DNA from: Cryptomeria japonica
Taxonomy: Eukaryota; Streptophyta; Pinopsida; Cupressales; Cupressaceae
Reading direction: 5' to 3'
Assembly (NCBI RefSeq): GCF_030272615.1
Contig: NC_081406.1
Location: 214,060,997-214,124,996, forward strand
Length of the DNA stretch: 64,000 nucleotides
Under the pieces are notes generated by a model. The model ran no database searches. It saw only the letters and a list, made by a program, of their open reading frames with translations, and was not told the DNA's origin. The position numbers were made by a program, and so were the translations under genes. Numbering within the stretch: position 1 is the first letter of the stretch; every line of letters begins with the position of its first letter. This document shows, piece by piece, positions 53,600 through 64,000 of the stretch.

Positions 53600-55989
53600 A
53601 GGTTAGTAGATTTTGTAGTTGTACCAATCCATAACCTCAACCTTGTAGTTGGGTAGTTATTATCTGAAGAAGATCTCCCAAAATTAAGTTTATGCCATCC
53701 ATAAACTTCTTACTGTCTTTTATTGCTGTCTCAGTTCTGTTTACTGTACCGGTGAGATACTGCAAGTGCTCTGCCAGTGTTTTGCCTCCCTATGTTAGTG
53801 CCTCTGAGATTTCCTTCCGTAGAGATGTTAAATAGTCCAATCTTGGACTTAGTTTAGATCTTAAGAGTTTTTCCTTGTTTATTATTTTCTCTTTTTCTCT
53901 TTCCAATTTGAGTACTTCTTCCTCAAAATTTGTTATCTTTTCCTCAAAAACTGATAATGTATCAGGTGAGTTAACAAAATTATCTGCAAGTTTATTGATC
54001 TCTTCCTGTACCTTGCTCATCTTTTTGTCTACATCTATGGTCAAAAAGTTTGTCTTACATGTGTCTTTATATAGAGTTTGTATTCTTTCAATAAATTACA
54101 CAGTTCCGATAGAAGTGTGTCAAATTCCTTGTTACACTTCTTTATTCCTTCCTCAAAGAATTTTTGTTTCTCTTTTTCTACAATTTCCTTTACAGATTCT
54201 ACCTTTGTTTGCTCAAAATTTCCAGAAATATATTTACAAAGTGTATCCAAAAGGCCTAAAGAATCTTTATTGTTTATATTACAATTAGGAGCTATTGATT
54301 TCAAAAATGGAATTGAATCATCTATTGCTTTATAAGCTAGTGAGCTATAATTAGTTATTTTCTTGATAGATTCAAGTAATACCTAAGTCACATTTGATGG
54401 TGACCCAACAAATTGAGTACCGGTGGAAGTGACCAAGCTTGTATTGACCTCTAGTAGGTCTGTTTGTGTCTACATTTCTTTAAGCACTGGTTTTCCTGCT
54501 TCATTTCTTACCGGTGGCATCTATTCTGGAGCCTTTAGCTCTGTTGGTTCCTCTATTTGTGTTTCAAATTCCATCTTTTTCTCTGTATCTGCTACCGGTT
54601 GCTCAGTGTTTTCTATTACCGGAGGCTCTTTGGCTATACCCGATTTATCTGTTGTATCCTTATCTACCACTATGTTGATCTTCTGAGTATCAACATTCAC
54701 AGTGTATAGGACTTCAGGATTAGGATTATTATCCTTTGTATCCATACTCTCAGCTATCGGTTGATCTTCAGTAGTTGTTGTTTTTACCGGTGGAGTATTT
54801 AGAGGAGGTGGGGGTAAGTTGTCTCTAATCTTGATACTTGGTGGTCCACCAACTTTACCTTTCCCTTTGTCCTTCTGATATACCAGAATGGGCTTGGGAT
54901 TCCTATATTCTTCTTGTTTTTCTTTTTCAACCAAGAATATATCCCAACCATTTTCTGTTTCCTCTGAAACCTCTGTAACTCTACCTACCATCAGTGAAAT
55001 TTGCTGGTGTGCAGTGGAAAATTTTTTCCGATTGGGCTGAGCTATCAGATCATCAATTTCTTTAGGTGAGTTGACCGGGTATACTGCAACTAGTTTTTCT
55101 ATTTTAATTTTCTTATCCAATTCAATTATTCCTTGCCTTCTGGCCTCAAGTCTTTTGTATAGTTCATCAGGAATTTCATTTAAGACTTGCATCAAAAACT
55201 TTTTATACATGTCCATGTGTAATATAACACTCTCCTCAACTTTTCCTTTCTTATCATCTGATAGGGTGTCATAAATTTTCCCTAAATTATCAATTAACTC
55301 ATCCTTTAACCATTCACAGATATCAATTTTTACATTGTCCTTAACCACGTCATAAGAACTCTTTATACATAAACTGGAAACCGAGTTAAGCCTATTAGCA
55401 TGAGTTGCTTTGTACCCTAAAATCATGCTAACAAATCTAACATTTTTATCGGTCATATCATTAACCCTCAGAGACCTTCTATCTGATGTTGCACCATTTA
55501 ACTTTGTTACTAGGTCATTGGAGACCTTCTCAGTCTTGTCAGGTCTGTTACCGATGGAAGGTAACCCTGTTACTGCTTTCACAACTTCCTTAGTAATTTT
55601 GTGAACTGAATCAAGCCAAAAGAATGATCCATGTACCCTGCTTAGAACTATCCTAACCACTTCCTTGGGAAATTCAGGAATGCAGAGGATTTCAGTGAAT
55701 CCTAGGGTTTCAAAAACTTTATGTTCAGGTTTCACATTTCCGGAATTGTCACATATAATAGTCTTATACATATTTTAATTTCTTCATCACCTAATTCCTC
55801 TATGTTGCAATGAATATACATTCTAGGGTCTTCTGCATAAACAACACCTTTTGGAATTTGGGAAAAAGCACCTGTATTGTCATCTTTCTTAGCTACCTTG
55901 GGAACTAGCTCAAACATAGGCCTAGGGCATTTTATAACGTTGACTACTATAGGGTTTTCTATGAATTCAGGTGTAGAGGAGGATGCCAT
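53600..55989 (-). pseudogene. Element F ORF2: accessory protein of unknown function
   Basis: About 790 codons from ATG 55,989 (MASSSTPEFIENPIVVN). One-base frameshifts occur near 55,770 and near 54,045. TAG codons lie at about 54,521, 54,475 and 54,385, where Gln would fit. The N-terminal 300 residues look globular: EFPKEVVRIVLSRVHGSFFW, then HKITKEVVKAVTGLPSIG, then WLKDELIDNLGKIYDTLSDD. A Pro/Thr/Glu-rich middle follows, then two coiled-coil segments (KEIVEKEKQKFFEEG; TDVDK-like region to LEREKEKIINKEKLL). I see no signal peptide, membrane segment or enzyme motif. The ITKEVVKAVTGLP block recalls the strand-helix-GLP pattern of PMD and of plant transposon-associated proteins, but this is weak. 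Confidence 0.6.
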
Positions 55990-56264
55990 GATGATAAATA
56001 CCTTTTTCTGCCTTTGGATGGATTGATTGCTGAAGTGCTTTGCCTCTTTGCTCGAAATGCCTTAGCTCGGAAATCTTCGCGCTCTCTGAAAGTTTGAATG
56101 CTTGATGAAGTGAAATGGAGCCAAAACCTTATTTTATAAAGTCTTTTCTGCTACCTACCACATTAATTGCTTGCCGGTAATGTATTAGCTTAACTTTATT
56201 TGCTGGTAATGAGTGATTTTCCAACTTCTTTCCTCTAATCAAGGGAATAATAGCACATGTGTCA

Positions 56265-57404
56265 TTAGATTGCCAAATGCTCAAGATAATTTTCTTCAAT
56301 TAGATGAAGAACATCCTGCCGGTGGAGCATTGTTGGTTCTACCAGTGGAGGAGTATCCCTAATATTTAGATCACCTTTTCTAATCCATTGCTTTGAGAAT
56401 TCTTGCTTAACCTCTTCAACCTTTTCTTTACCTTTCAAACTAGTACTTTTGTTGTCTACAGGTGTACCTTTACTTCTACAAAATTTAGTAATATGACCAA
56501 TCTTGTTACATGCATAACAAGTTACATTATTTTTCTGAATAGCTTTCCCATAACCTATGCCGGTTTGTGTTCTGCATTGATTTGATAAATGACCAAATCT
56601 TCCACAAACATAACATCTTACATTCATTATGCAATTTTCAGAGTTATGACCAATTTTGTTGCATTTGGAGCATTGACCGGTGGGAGGATTGATATTCTGA
56701 TAATTCCTAGATCTACATTCATTTGCCCTATGACCATATTTATTGCAGTTAAAGCATTTTCCATTGAATTTGTAAGCATTAGAAGGTCTTATCAGTTTGC
56801 TGTGATCCTGGGTATTTGCAGTACCAGAGCTTTCTCCAACTTCAAATCCAATTCCAAAAGTGTCAGCTTTGGGTTTTTGATTCTTCAATAAGGTACCAAG
56901 TTCTTCTGAGCTTTTCTTGAATTTTTCTTTGTGTTGATTTGCAGTTTCCAATTCCCTTTCCAAGATTTCTTTTTGTCTCATTAGTTCATTCGAGTCATTC
57001 TGAGTATGCATCAGATCTATTTTCAACATGTCATTTTCATAGCTAAGTCTTGTGTTCTCATTTGCCACATCACTTAGTCTCCTGGTCAATTCTTCTTCAT
57101 TCTTCTTTCTGTCCTCAATCTCTTTGCAAAATCTCATAGTCATATCCTGCATTTCATTTTTTGTTGTCATGATCTCTTGTTTCAATTTGCTTATCATATC
57201 ATTTAGTGATTCCTTTTCATCATTCTCATTTTGTAATTTTTCACAAAGTTCTCTTCTCTTATTTCTTGTAACAGTAAGATTTTATTGAAGTGCCTAAATA
57301 ATGTCCTGAGCTACTTTTAAATCATCTTCTAATTTTATATTTTTCAACTTCTCTGTATCATAGTCAGTAAGAGCTCCTTCAAGTTGCTTCATCAAATTTT
57401 CCAT
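56265..57404 (-). pseudogene. Element F ORF1: coiled coil with four zinc knuckles
   Basis: 380 codons from ATG 57,404, right after the primer site. Residues 1-175 are a long heptad-rich coil (EDRKKNEEELTRRLSDVANE and similar), with one TAG and one TAA near residue 35-40 where Gln fits. Four CCHC knuckles follow: CFNCNKYGHRANEC, CSKCNKIGHNSENC, CYVCGRFGHLSNQC and CYACNKIGHITKFC, all with complete metal ligands. No UBN2 capsid domain is present, so it resembles only the RNA-binding end of gag. It may bind element RNA and associate with a helper gag. Confidence 0.8.
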
Positions 57405-57461
57405 CTTTACCGGTGTCAAGATCTTCCTCAAGCTGTTAGGCTTCTGAAAATAGAGGACCAG

Positions 57462-57473
57462 GCTCTGATACCA
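57462..57473 (-). other. Element F primer binding site (initiator tRNA-Met)
   Basis: The minus strand reads TGGTATCAGAGC two bases inside the 5' LTR. Confidence 0.92.
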
Positions 57474-57475
57474 AT

Positions 57476-58393
57476 TGTTAGGGTTCCCATAGATATTGAG
57501 AGGGGGGGGGGGAATCAGTATCTGACTGCTAATGAGATTTTCTTAAAACTAAACATGCAGAACATAAAGTAACAATATACTCGTATACAAGAATTAATGT
57601 AAATAACAGAATAAAAAACATCCACATGAAAAGAACACCATAACACAAGATGTTTAACGAGGAAACCTAGTGTGGGAAAAACCTCGGTGGGATTTGTGAC
57701 CCACAATATTCACTTACTGGCCAGTAAGAGAATATTACTTACAATAGGGGCCTGCACATGCAGGAAGGCCAACTGCCTAGAGTACATTGCTCAATAAGAA
57801 GTCACACTGACTTACAATGAGGATTATGCAAATCCAATGATTTGTACTGCTTTACAATAGCATCTTTAATGCCAGATTTAGTACCGGTTCTTTCTCTATT
57901 CTTTACATATATCCTTGACCTACAATTCGCACATTAGGTCTGCCTTATGATTTTCTTTATGCTTCCTATCCATATCCTACAAATGTCTACAATGATCTCT
58001 TTTATATACAAGAGTCATTTTACAATTTGCCAAGTTGGCTTACAATAATAAACAAAATATTACATATCAAAAATCCTATTGGCCTCTGTGCCAGTAAAAA
58101 TCTTTTCTTCTATGCTGGTGCTGGTGTAGAGTGATCTTGCTGATGCTGGTATAATGTCTTGCTTGAATAATGCTTTACCAGTATAATGTCTTGCTGGTGC
58201 CATAGGATTGCAAGGTTGCCTGTGTAATGCTTTGCCGGTATAATGTCTTGTCGGTGCCATAGGATTACAAGGTTGCCTATGTAATGCTTTGCTAGTATAA
58301 TGTCTTGCCGGTGCCATAGGATTGCAAGGTTGCCATCAATGACAAAACCTTCAATCACACACAATGTCTCATTAGAGTGTCCATATGCCAACA
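57476..58393 (-). repeat. Element F 5' LTR
   Basis: 918 bp copy of 52,538-53,430, including the 57-bp array at 58,192-58,334. ORFs across the array on the minus strand are repeat translations, not genes. Confidence 0.92.
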
Positions 58394-58398
58394 CTGGT

Positions 58399-60227
58399 AA
58401 GATTGTCTTGATCATGCAAATGACTACCTCACTGGGGGTCTTCCTTTCATGTTGCTAACTTTGGTGAATCCTTCATGATCAAATTTTGCATTACTCCTTG
58501 GATCTATATGTTGTTGCATTGAGTATGGTCTTTGGTTCATTGATTGTGTATACTGGATTGTGTGATGACTCTTAACAACATCTAAATATCTCTTCTTACC
58601 AGGATCTTTTCTTATCGTGAATGTATTCTTCTTTTTATCTTCATTTGAAGAAGTAAATAGTATCTCCTTACTAGATGTGTCTTTGGTATTTGAACTTTGA
58701 CTCTCTTCAAATACTAAGCCACTGGTATCCTTAGATTGCTTCTATTTGATCAACATCTTGTCTAAAGATTTGATGCTGCCTTCATATTTGCTTCTTACTT
58801 TCATTTCTTCCTTGCTTTTCTCTAATTCCTTCTAGAGCCTGACAATTTCTTTTTTGAGGTTCTGATTCTCCTTCGCCTTTTCACTCAAACTAGTGCTAGT
58901 AACTTCATAGATCCTTTTGGCTTCTTCCAATTGAAGTTTTAGATTTGCAATTGTTTTCTTGGATGCTTCAAGAGATTTTTCCAACATCTCTTGTTCTTCA
59001 GCTGCAACCTTTTTCACCTTCGTTGAATCTCTTCTTGTTTTCTTCAGCTCTTCCAAGGCGTTAATGAGCTCTACTTCAATATCTACTTCTCCTTCTTGCT
59101 CTTTCTCTTGCTCTTCTTCTTCTTCTTCTTCTTCTTCTTGTTCTTCATGTTCTTCTTGTTCTTATTCTTGTTCTTGTTCTTGTTCTTCAGGTATCATAAC
59201 CTCTTGGGCCATGAAAAGGGTTGCACTGACTTCATCTTCACTGCAAAAGTCATCTGAGAGACTCTCCTCATCGATGATATCATTTTCATGTGTGTAAAGA
59301 TTGTTCTGCTTTCAGTTGCCTCTTTTACCATACTTGTAGATATTCTTCTTCCTATCCTTACCATATGATCTGCTACCACTTGATTGATCATCTTCATTCC
59401 TATCACCATAGGGACGTTTGACAACAAAATGTCCAATCTTTCCACAGTTGAAACATTTCAGGAGCAACTTGCCTTTGTATTTTCTTGAACCCCTCTTGAG
59501 TTTTTTGACAAAGTTTTCTATGTTATCATTAGTCTTCACCGGTTCCATCATGGGAAGACTCTTCTTTTCCTTTTCTTGATGTTTTAAATGCAACTTCTTT
59601 CTTCACAACCTCAATATCGACAGTCCTCATTTCATATGCAGTTAGGGAACCATACAATTCATCCATTGTAAAGACTTTCAGATCTTTTGCTTCTTCTATT
59701 GTAGAAACCTTTCTATCATACTTAGGTGTAAGGGATCTAAATACTTTCTTCACTACCACCTCATCTTTTATTTCTTCTCCAAGCCCTCTAATGGTGTTTT
59801 TCATTTCATCAATCATTTGGACATATTCAACAATCTTGTCTTCATCTCTCATCTTAAAACCCTCAAGCTGTGCTCTCATTGTCCGTAACTTGTCTTCCTT
59901 GACTTTAGCATCGCCTTCAAATATTTTCTACAACTTATCCCAAGTTGCTTTAGCATATGAGTAGTGCATGACCTTAATAAAATCATTATCAGATAGCCCA
60001 CTAAGAATAGCATTCCTTGCCTTAGCATTTTTCTCATATTCCTTCTTAGCATCTGGATCAATAGGAGGATTATTAGGGACAATATACCCATTCATAACCG
60101 ACATCCATACATCACAACCTAGAGAGGACAAATAGGTTTCCACTCTTCTACTCCAAAAGGCATAGTTGACACCATCAAACATAGGGGCTTTTGAGGAGGC
60201 CGATTCATTTTTTGCCATTGTGAACAC
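58399..60227 (-). pseudogene. Gag of element G, upstream part
   Basis: Start MAKNESASSKAPMFDG at 60,218. The DUF4219/UBN2 region reads YAFWSRRVETYLSSLGCDVW, KNAKARNAILSGLSDNDF, then after a TAG near 59,935 RAQLEGFKMRDEDKIVEYVQ and FRSLTPKYDRKVSTIEEAKD. A frame change at about 59,590 leads to a knuckle, CFNCGKIGHFVVKRPYGD, whose last Cys is Arg. A poly-Glu/Gln tract and coiled coil (LEKSLEASKKTIANLKLQLE) follow. The frame runs into the F insertion at 58,394. Confidence 0.85.
59087..59190 (-). repeat. GAA-type microsatellite encoding a Glu/Gln tract in G gag
   Basis: TTCTTC/TTGTTC runs on the + strand, read as Glu- and Gln-rich residues on the minus strand. Expansion by slippage inside a coding sequence is likely. 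Confidence 0.85.
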
Positions 60228-60279
60228 TTGACAGGATCTAATCTAGCTAGAGAATGCTTTGACAAAATAGGGTACCTAA

Positions 60280-60291
60280 GCTCTGATACCA
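60280..60291 (-). other. Element G primer binding site (initiator tRNA-Met)
   Basis: The minus strand reads TGGTATCAGAGC two bases from the LTR edge at 60,294. Confidence 0.9.
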
Positions 60292-60293
60292 AT

Positions 60294-62032
60294 TGTTGGA
60301 CACAATGGATCACTAAGAGGGGGGTGAATTAGTGACTTAAACAATTTTAACTTAATCAGAGCTATACCAGTTCAATATGAAATAAAAAAAATGTAGACTG
60401 GTTACCAAAGCAATGCAAACAAGGTGTGTAGGAGAAATATCTAAAATATTAATACAATACAAGATGCAGCACACAACATCAGCTATACGAGGAAAAACCA
60501 ATGTGAGAAAAACCTCAATGAGAATAGCTGTTGGAGATCTTTTGCTCCAATCCAACCTCACAATGAAAAGATTTGATTACAAATTTTAGGGCACCAACCC
60601 AGGGAGCACCAACCCCTGATTTATGAGAACCAATTCAAAGGAACACCAACCCCTACACAATTTTATAGGCTGCAACCTAAAGGAGCCACAAGCCCTACAC
60701 TAGGCACCTACTCAGTCTAAACAATATGAAAAACTTATATAAACAAATGAGATCCTTGCTGCAAATGAATTTTTGCAACCTTTCAAAGCTTTGCACTGTC
60801 AGTTTCTATCTTACTAGTTTGTATCAACCCAACACACACTGCAACTTCACCTTCCTTCTTGTTCTAACTCTCCTTAATCTTCTCTCCCTCTATACTATGG
60901 ATTTCAAATCACACTTGGTCACTCTCTATCACATACTGCTTCTTTCAGTTTGTCACCTCTGCATTCTATGCTTACTTTGTTAGTTTGTTCCTTACGCCAG
61001 TTTACCCTTCTTCCCCTAACCGATACAATCTTCAGTCACAAACACTTCAAGCTTTTTTTCTCTTCAGCTTTCAGACAACAATTTCACTCTTTTCTTCACC
61101 CTTCAACAACAACACTATCTGTCTTAGGTCGCCATATTTAAACTGAATCTTTCCCGCCAAAAACTAATTCAAACAGAGGGTGGCTAGGGTTTCCTTCTCC
61201 CGACCAAATCTGCATCCAATCTAATCTGGTCCAAATTGGATCACACACCTACATTGGACAAATAAGCCATCACACATTTTTCATATGTCAAAGTATGTTT
61301 GCCAAAAATAGCAAACCCGATCATGATTTTCAGCCTTGAAATCTGTTGACTCATTTATGACCCAGTTGTTTCCTTCTCGAGGTCCTCTTGCAATCCGACT
61401 TCCTTGCTTCGATCTAGGCACCAACAACTCCCTGATCATTCTCTGTTGTTTATTCTTCCTTGAGCCACATTAATCTATTATCGACCTATGATTTGTGGTT
61501 GTTTCATTTAATGTCGACTAAGTGATTCAATGGCCATGTCGATGGAAACTTCACCAAACTCTACATGCTCACCACCTCAGCTCCATGTGGCATCACATTG
61601 GCATATACTCATCTCATCGACACAAGGTCATTTTAAACTTGAGCATTCAACAAACTCATACTGACATAGGCCCTTACCGGTGAGACCTTATCCCGCTACT
61701 AATCGGAAGTATACACTACATTGATAGCACAACTTCACCTCTAGTGGTTTGTGATCTCTTTGCCACTCTACCTCTTTATCACAAACATTATCATAAACAA
61801 ACAGCTAGCCTTTATATCAGTTATAACTTGTCATGCCAACACACAACTTTAGATCACCTCTTACCAGTGATGTCATAGACAGTCTCAATACCTACTTGGC
61901 TTCCACCATACTAGTTGACAAGGCTTCATGTTAATCTTCCTTATGCCGGTTCAATTTTCTTCGTACTGGGTTGACATACCCTACCGGTAGCCTGCAATAC
62001 CGGTTGACATCAATGACAACTCAATACCAACA
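60294..62032 (-). repeat. Element G 5' LTR
   Basis: 1,739 bp, + strand TGTTGGACAC...AATACCAACA. It contains the G-run block AAGAGGGGGGTGAATTAG at about 60,316 and a CGAGGAAAAACCAATG block also found in element F. Bases 60,613-61,110 recur at 50,626-51,115. Confidence 0.85.
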
Positions 62033-62580
62033 ACTTCAACACAAAGGTGTATCTCTACAAGAATTTCAACCTTGGAAAAACTTGTCTCAGCTACAACAAA
62101 TGCTCCTCTTTTGTCTTACCGAAAATTAGAATGTCATCCAAATACACAATAGCAAACTTACCCAATAATTTCTTCAATACATCATTCATTAGCCTCATGA
62201 AAGTTCTCGGTGCATTAGTTAACCTAAAAGGTATCACAAACCATTCATATAGTCCTTCTTTTGTCTTAAATGTTGTCTTCCACTCATCTCCTTCTCTGAT
62301 CCTAATTTGATGATATCCACTCTTCAAATCTATCTTTGTAAAGTATTTTGTTCCACTCAAATTGTCAATTATGCCATCCATCCTAGGCAAAGGAAATCAA
62401 TATTTTACTATGATCTTGTTTATTTCTCTGGAATCAGTACACATTCTCTACTCTCCATTCTTCTTAGGTGCTAATACTACTGATACTACACAAGGGCTCA
62501 AACTTTACTTGATCAAACCTTTCTTCAACAGGTCCTGCACTTGGCTATTCAATTCTTCATTCTCTGCCAGTGTCATCTAG
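62033..62580 (-). pseudogene. Chromovirus I reverse transcriptase (N-terminal part)
   Basis: Gypsy RT: GEWRMCTDSREINKI (about 62,440), [55 protein letters not shown] and catalytic [17 protein letters not shown] with YLDD intact. Upstream stops are present (about 62,395 and further). The frame ends against copia G at 62,032. The RNase H and most of integrase are missing on the other side, where only the post-integrase linker and chromodomain remain. Confidence 0.88.
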
Positions 62581-63340
62581 TTTGCAACTTTGTTAGGTAA
62601 ACTAGCTTCAGGAACCAAGTCCATGCAATGACTAATACTTCTAACAGGTGGTAATCCATCGGGTACATTATCTAAAATGATGTTTTATCTCTTCCAATTG
62701 TTCTCCTTCTGGATCTGGTTTCTCATTCTTTTTGGGAATTAAGACAAAAGACACATTCTCATGTCTCAATCCATCTAGGAATTTCCTTCCATCTACCAAA
62801 TAGATTCTAGCATTCATACAAACTTCATTCTTCAAAGGTTCCTCCAAAGCCAACAATGTTTTCTTCATCCCATTGGCCACAATAGTGTATGTATTCTACC
62901 TCTCATGTACTATCTATCTATCAAACTGCCAAGGTCTACCCAATAAAAGATGACAAATATCCATAGGCATAATATCACACAAAAATTCATCATGATAATT
63001 TCAAATTTTTAATTTCACCAAAAATTGCTCACTTACTAACAACTTATGTTCATCTTGAATCCATGCTATCTGATAAGGCTAAGGGTGTTTCAATCTCTCC
63101 AATTTGAAATTATTCACCATCTCCTTTTAAACATGATTATCTGAACTACCACTATCAATAACAAATTTACAACACTTTCCAGATACCTTACATCTGGTCT
63201 TGAACATATTATTCCTTTGCAAGGGCTCTTCATCTCCTTCGGTATGACACAAAGCTCTCCTCATTAGCAACATTTTTCCATCTTCCGATTTATTGTCTAA
63301 TCCAGTGGGGTTTTCTTCCACCACTAATGCTCTTCCGGTA
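62581..63340 (-). pseudogene. Chromovirus I protease and protease-RT linker
   Basis: CKVSGKCCKFVIDSGSSDNHV at about 63,127-63,190 carries the intact Asp-Ser-Gly retropepsin motif. DICHLLLGRPWQFDR at about 62,930 is the second protease block. The linker 62,668-62,880 (KNEVCMNARIYLVDGRKFLD ... FVLIPKKNEKPDPEG) is typical between protease and RT. Several stops break the frame. Confidence 0.82.
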
Positions 63341-64000
63341 TTATCTATATTCTTACACTTGAATGCACGATGTCCTTCTCCTCCACACTTATAGAAAGTT
63401 CCTCTAAATGTTCTCTTATCTTGTCTTCCAAAATTCTAATTCCAGTAGCCATCTGGTTCTCTCCTCCGGTAGAAATTTCTATCATCCTTCTGGTATGAAT
63501 TACATTCTTTGTTCACTTTCTTGTCCTTGTTTTGATCTGTACTGGTTCCTCTACCTTTGGTATATCCTCTTTCTCCTTGAAATCTTTCTTTGGTAAATTT
63601 TCCACCTCTGCCTCTACTCATGTCTTTTGTTTAACTTCTCTTCTGCCTTTAGGGTATACTAGTAAGACTCTTCAACATTCTCCAATTTCATCAAACTAGT
63701 TTCATCTTGTATAGACATCCACAATCCATTCAAATATATTGCAACTTGTTCAACTTCATCATCAACACGTCCAGATCTAATATTCAACTTGTAAAATGCT
63801 TCAGTGTAATCCTTCACACTAGATTCCTTCTATCTCAAACTCTGCAACTTTCGAAATAGATTCACTTGATAATCAATTGCCATAAACTTTGAATTCAACT
63901 TAGCAATCATTCGATCCCATTTCTTAATCTTCTCTTTACCTCTTCTTTTTCTATCAACTTGCAAATTCTCCCACCAAAGAGATGCATGACCTTTGAACTG
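63341..64000 (-). pseudogene. Chromovirus I gag nucleocapsid and capsid C-terminus (runs off the window)
   Basis: One zinc knuckle, FYKCGGEGHRAFKCKN, lies at about 63,370-63,420. Upstream is a basic Arg/Gly/Lys-rich region (MSRGRGGKFTKERFQGERGY, about 63,560-63,621). Beyond 63,640 the minus strand reads capsid C-terminal blocks in mixed frames. The gag N-terminus and any 5' LTR lie beyond 64,000. Confidence 0.75.

Larger units (their letters stand above)
52538..58393 (-). mobile_element. Element F: pol-less copia-type LTR element with an accessory ORF
   Basis: 5.86 kb, flanked by a perfect CTGGT duplication (52,533-52,537 and 58,394-58,398). LTRs run TGTTAGGG...CCAACA, with a Met-tRNA primer site and polypurine tract. 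The internal region on the minus strand has ORF1 (coiled coil plus four zinc knuckles) and ORF2 (about 790 codons, unrecognised). No protease, integrase, RT or RNase H is seen. It must have moved using proteins of another copia element; the primer and tract match copia G and J. Confidence 0.9.
50626..62032 (-). mobile_element. Element G: truncated Ty1/copia element nested in chromovirus I
   Basis: In minus order: full 5' LTR (62,032-60,294), Met-tRNA primer site, gag, insertion of element F, zinc knuckles, protease, integrase up to the core, a deletion of the rest of pol, and about 500 bp from the middle of a second LTR. ACTTC occurs at both edges (50,621-50,625 and 62,033-62,037), as a target duplication would. 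But the left LTR is truncated at that end, so this could be partly chance. RT and RNase H are gone. Confidence 0.8.

Noticed and set aside
53600-55989. F ORF2 as a retroviral envelope gene
   Set aside because: No signal peptide, no membrane segment and no glycosylation-rich ectodomain seen; coiled coils are soluble in character.
58060-58415. Two repetitive minus-strand ORFs with repeated HYTGKALHRQPCNPM
   Set aside because: Produced by the 57-bp LTR repeat; the same type of ORF occurs at 53,096-53,539.

Overview
This window is plant nuclear DNA made almost entirely of nested LTR retrotransposons. I see no host gene, rRNA, tRNA gene, CRISPR array or bacterial feature. The evidence is Ty1/copia and Ty3/gypsy gag, protease, RT, RNase H and integrase domains, primer sites matching initiator-Met and Lys tRNAs, chromodomain (chromovirus) integrases, a Tat-type element with two RNase H domains, and a plant mobile domain (PMD) gene. 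The density of large, decaying elements suggests a big genome, perhaps a gymnosperm; that is a guess. Layout, left to right. 1-2.6 kb: a copia RNase H stub fused to a + strand chromovirus pol. 3.1-8.8 kb: a minus-strand copia solo LTR, a copia RNase H remnant with its 3' LTR, and a + strand copia LTR. 9,055-16,816 (element A): a pol-less minus-strand element with perfect ATTAC target duplications and one intact 1,114-codon gag/protease-like frame. 17,946-36,407 (element H): an 18.5-kb minus-strand Tat element with perfect CTTAG duplications. Its sense unit is small ORF, gag-PR, G-patch-like, RT, RNase H, second RNase H, integrase. On the opposite strand, between pol and the 3' LTR, lies an intron-containing PMD gene with its own TATA box. 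About 38-49.5 kb (element B): a relative of A, interrupted by a full-length copia element J (41,940-49,343). 49.5-64 kb: a minus-strand chromovirus I, split by copia G (about 50,626-62,032), itself split by the pol-less copia F (52,538-58,393, perfect CTGGT duplications). The most interesting system is element H. Arrays of a short TAGCGC(A/G)T motif, spaced about 20-30 bp, lie in the gag leader on the sense strand and again in the PMD leader intron on the antisense strand, so each opposing transcription unit has the motif in its own 5' region and in the same sense. By analogy with the VANC anti-silencing proteins of VANDAL transposons, which act through arrays of short motifs, the PMD product might recognise these arrays; this is a hypothesis. 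Element F carries a second unrecognised accessory protein (ORF2). Decay is strongly biased: nearly every in-frame stop is TAG, TGA or TAA where CAG, CGA or CAA would fit, and several catalytic residues are lost by changes that fit G-to-A. This is what long-term cytosine methylation and deamination would produce. H's gag-pol (2,464 codons) and PMD frames contain such stops but no frameshift.
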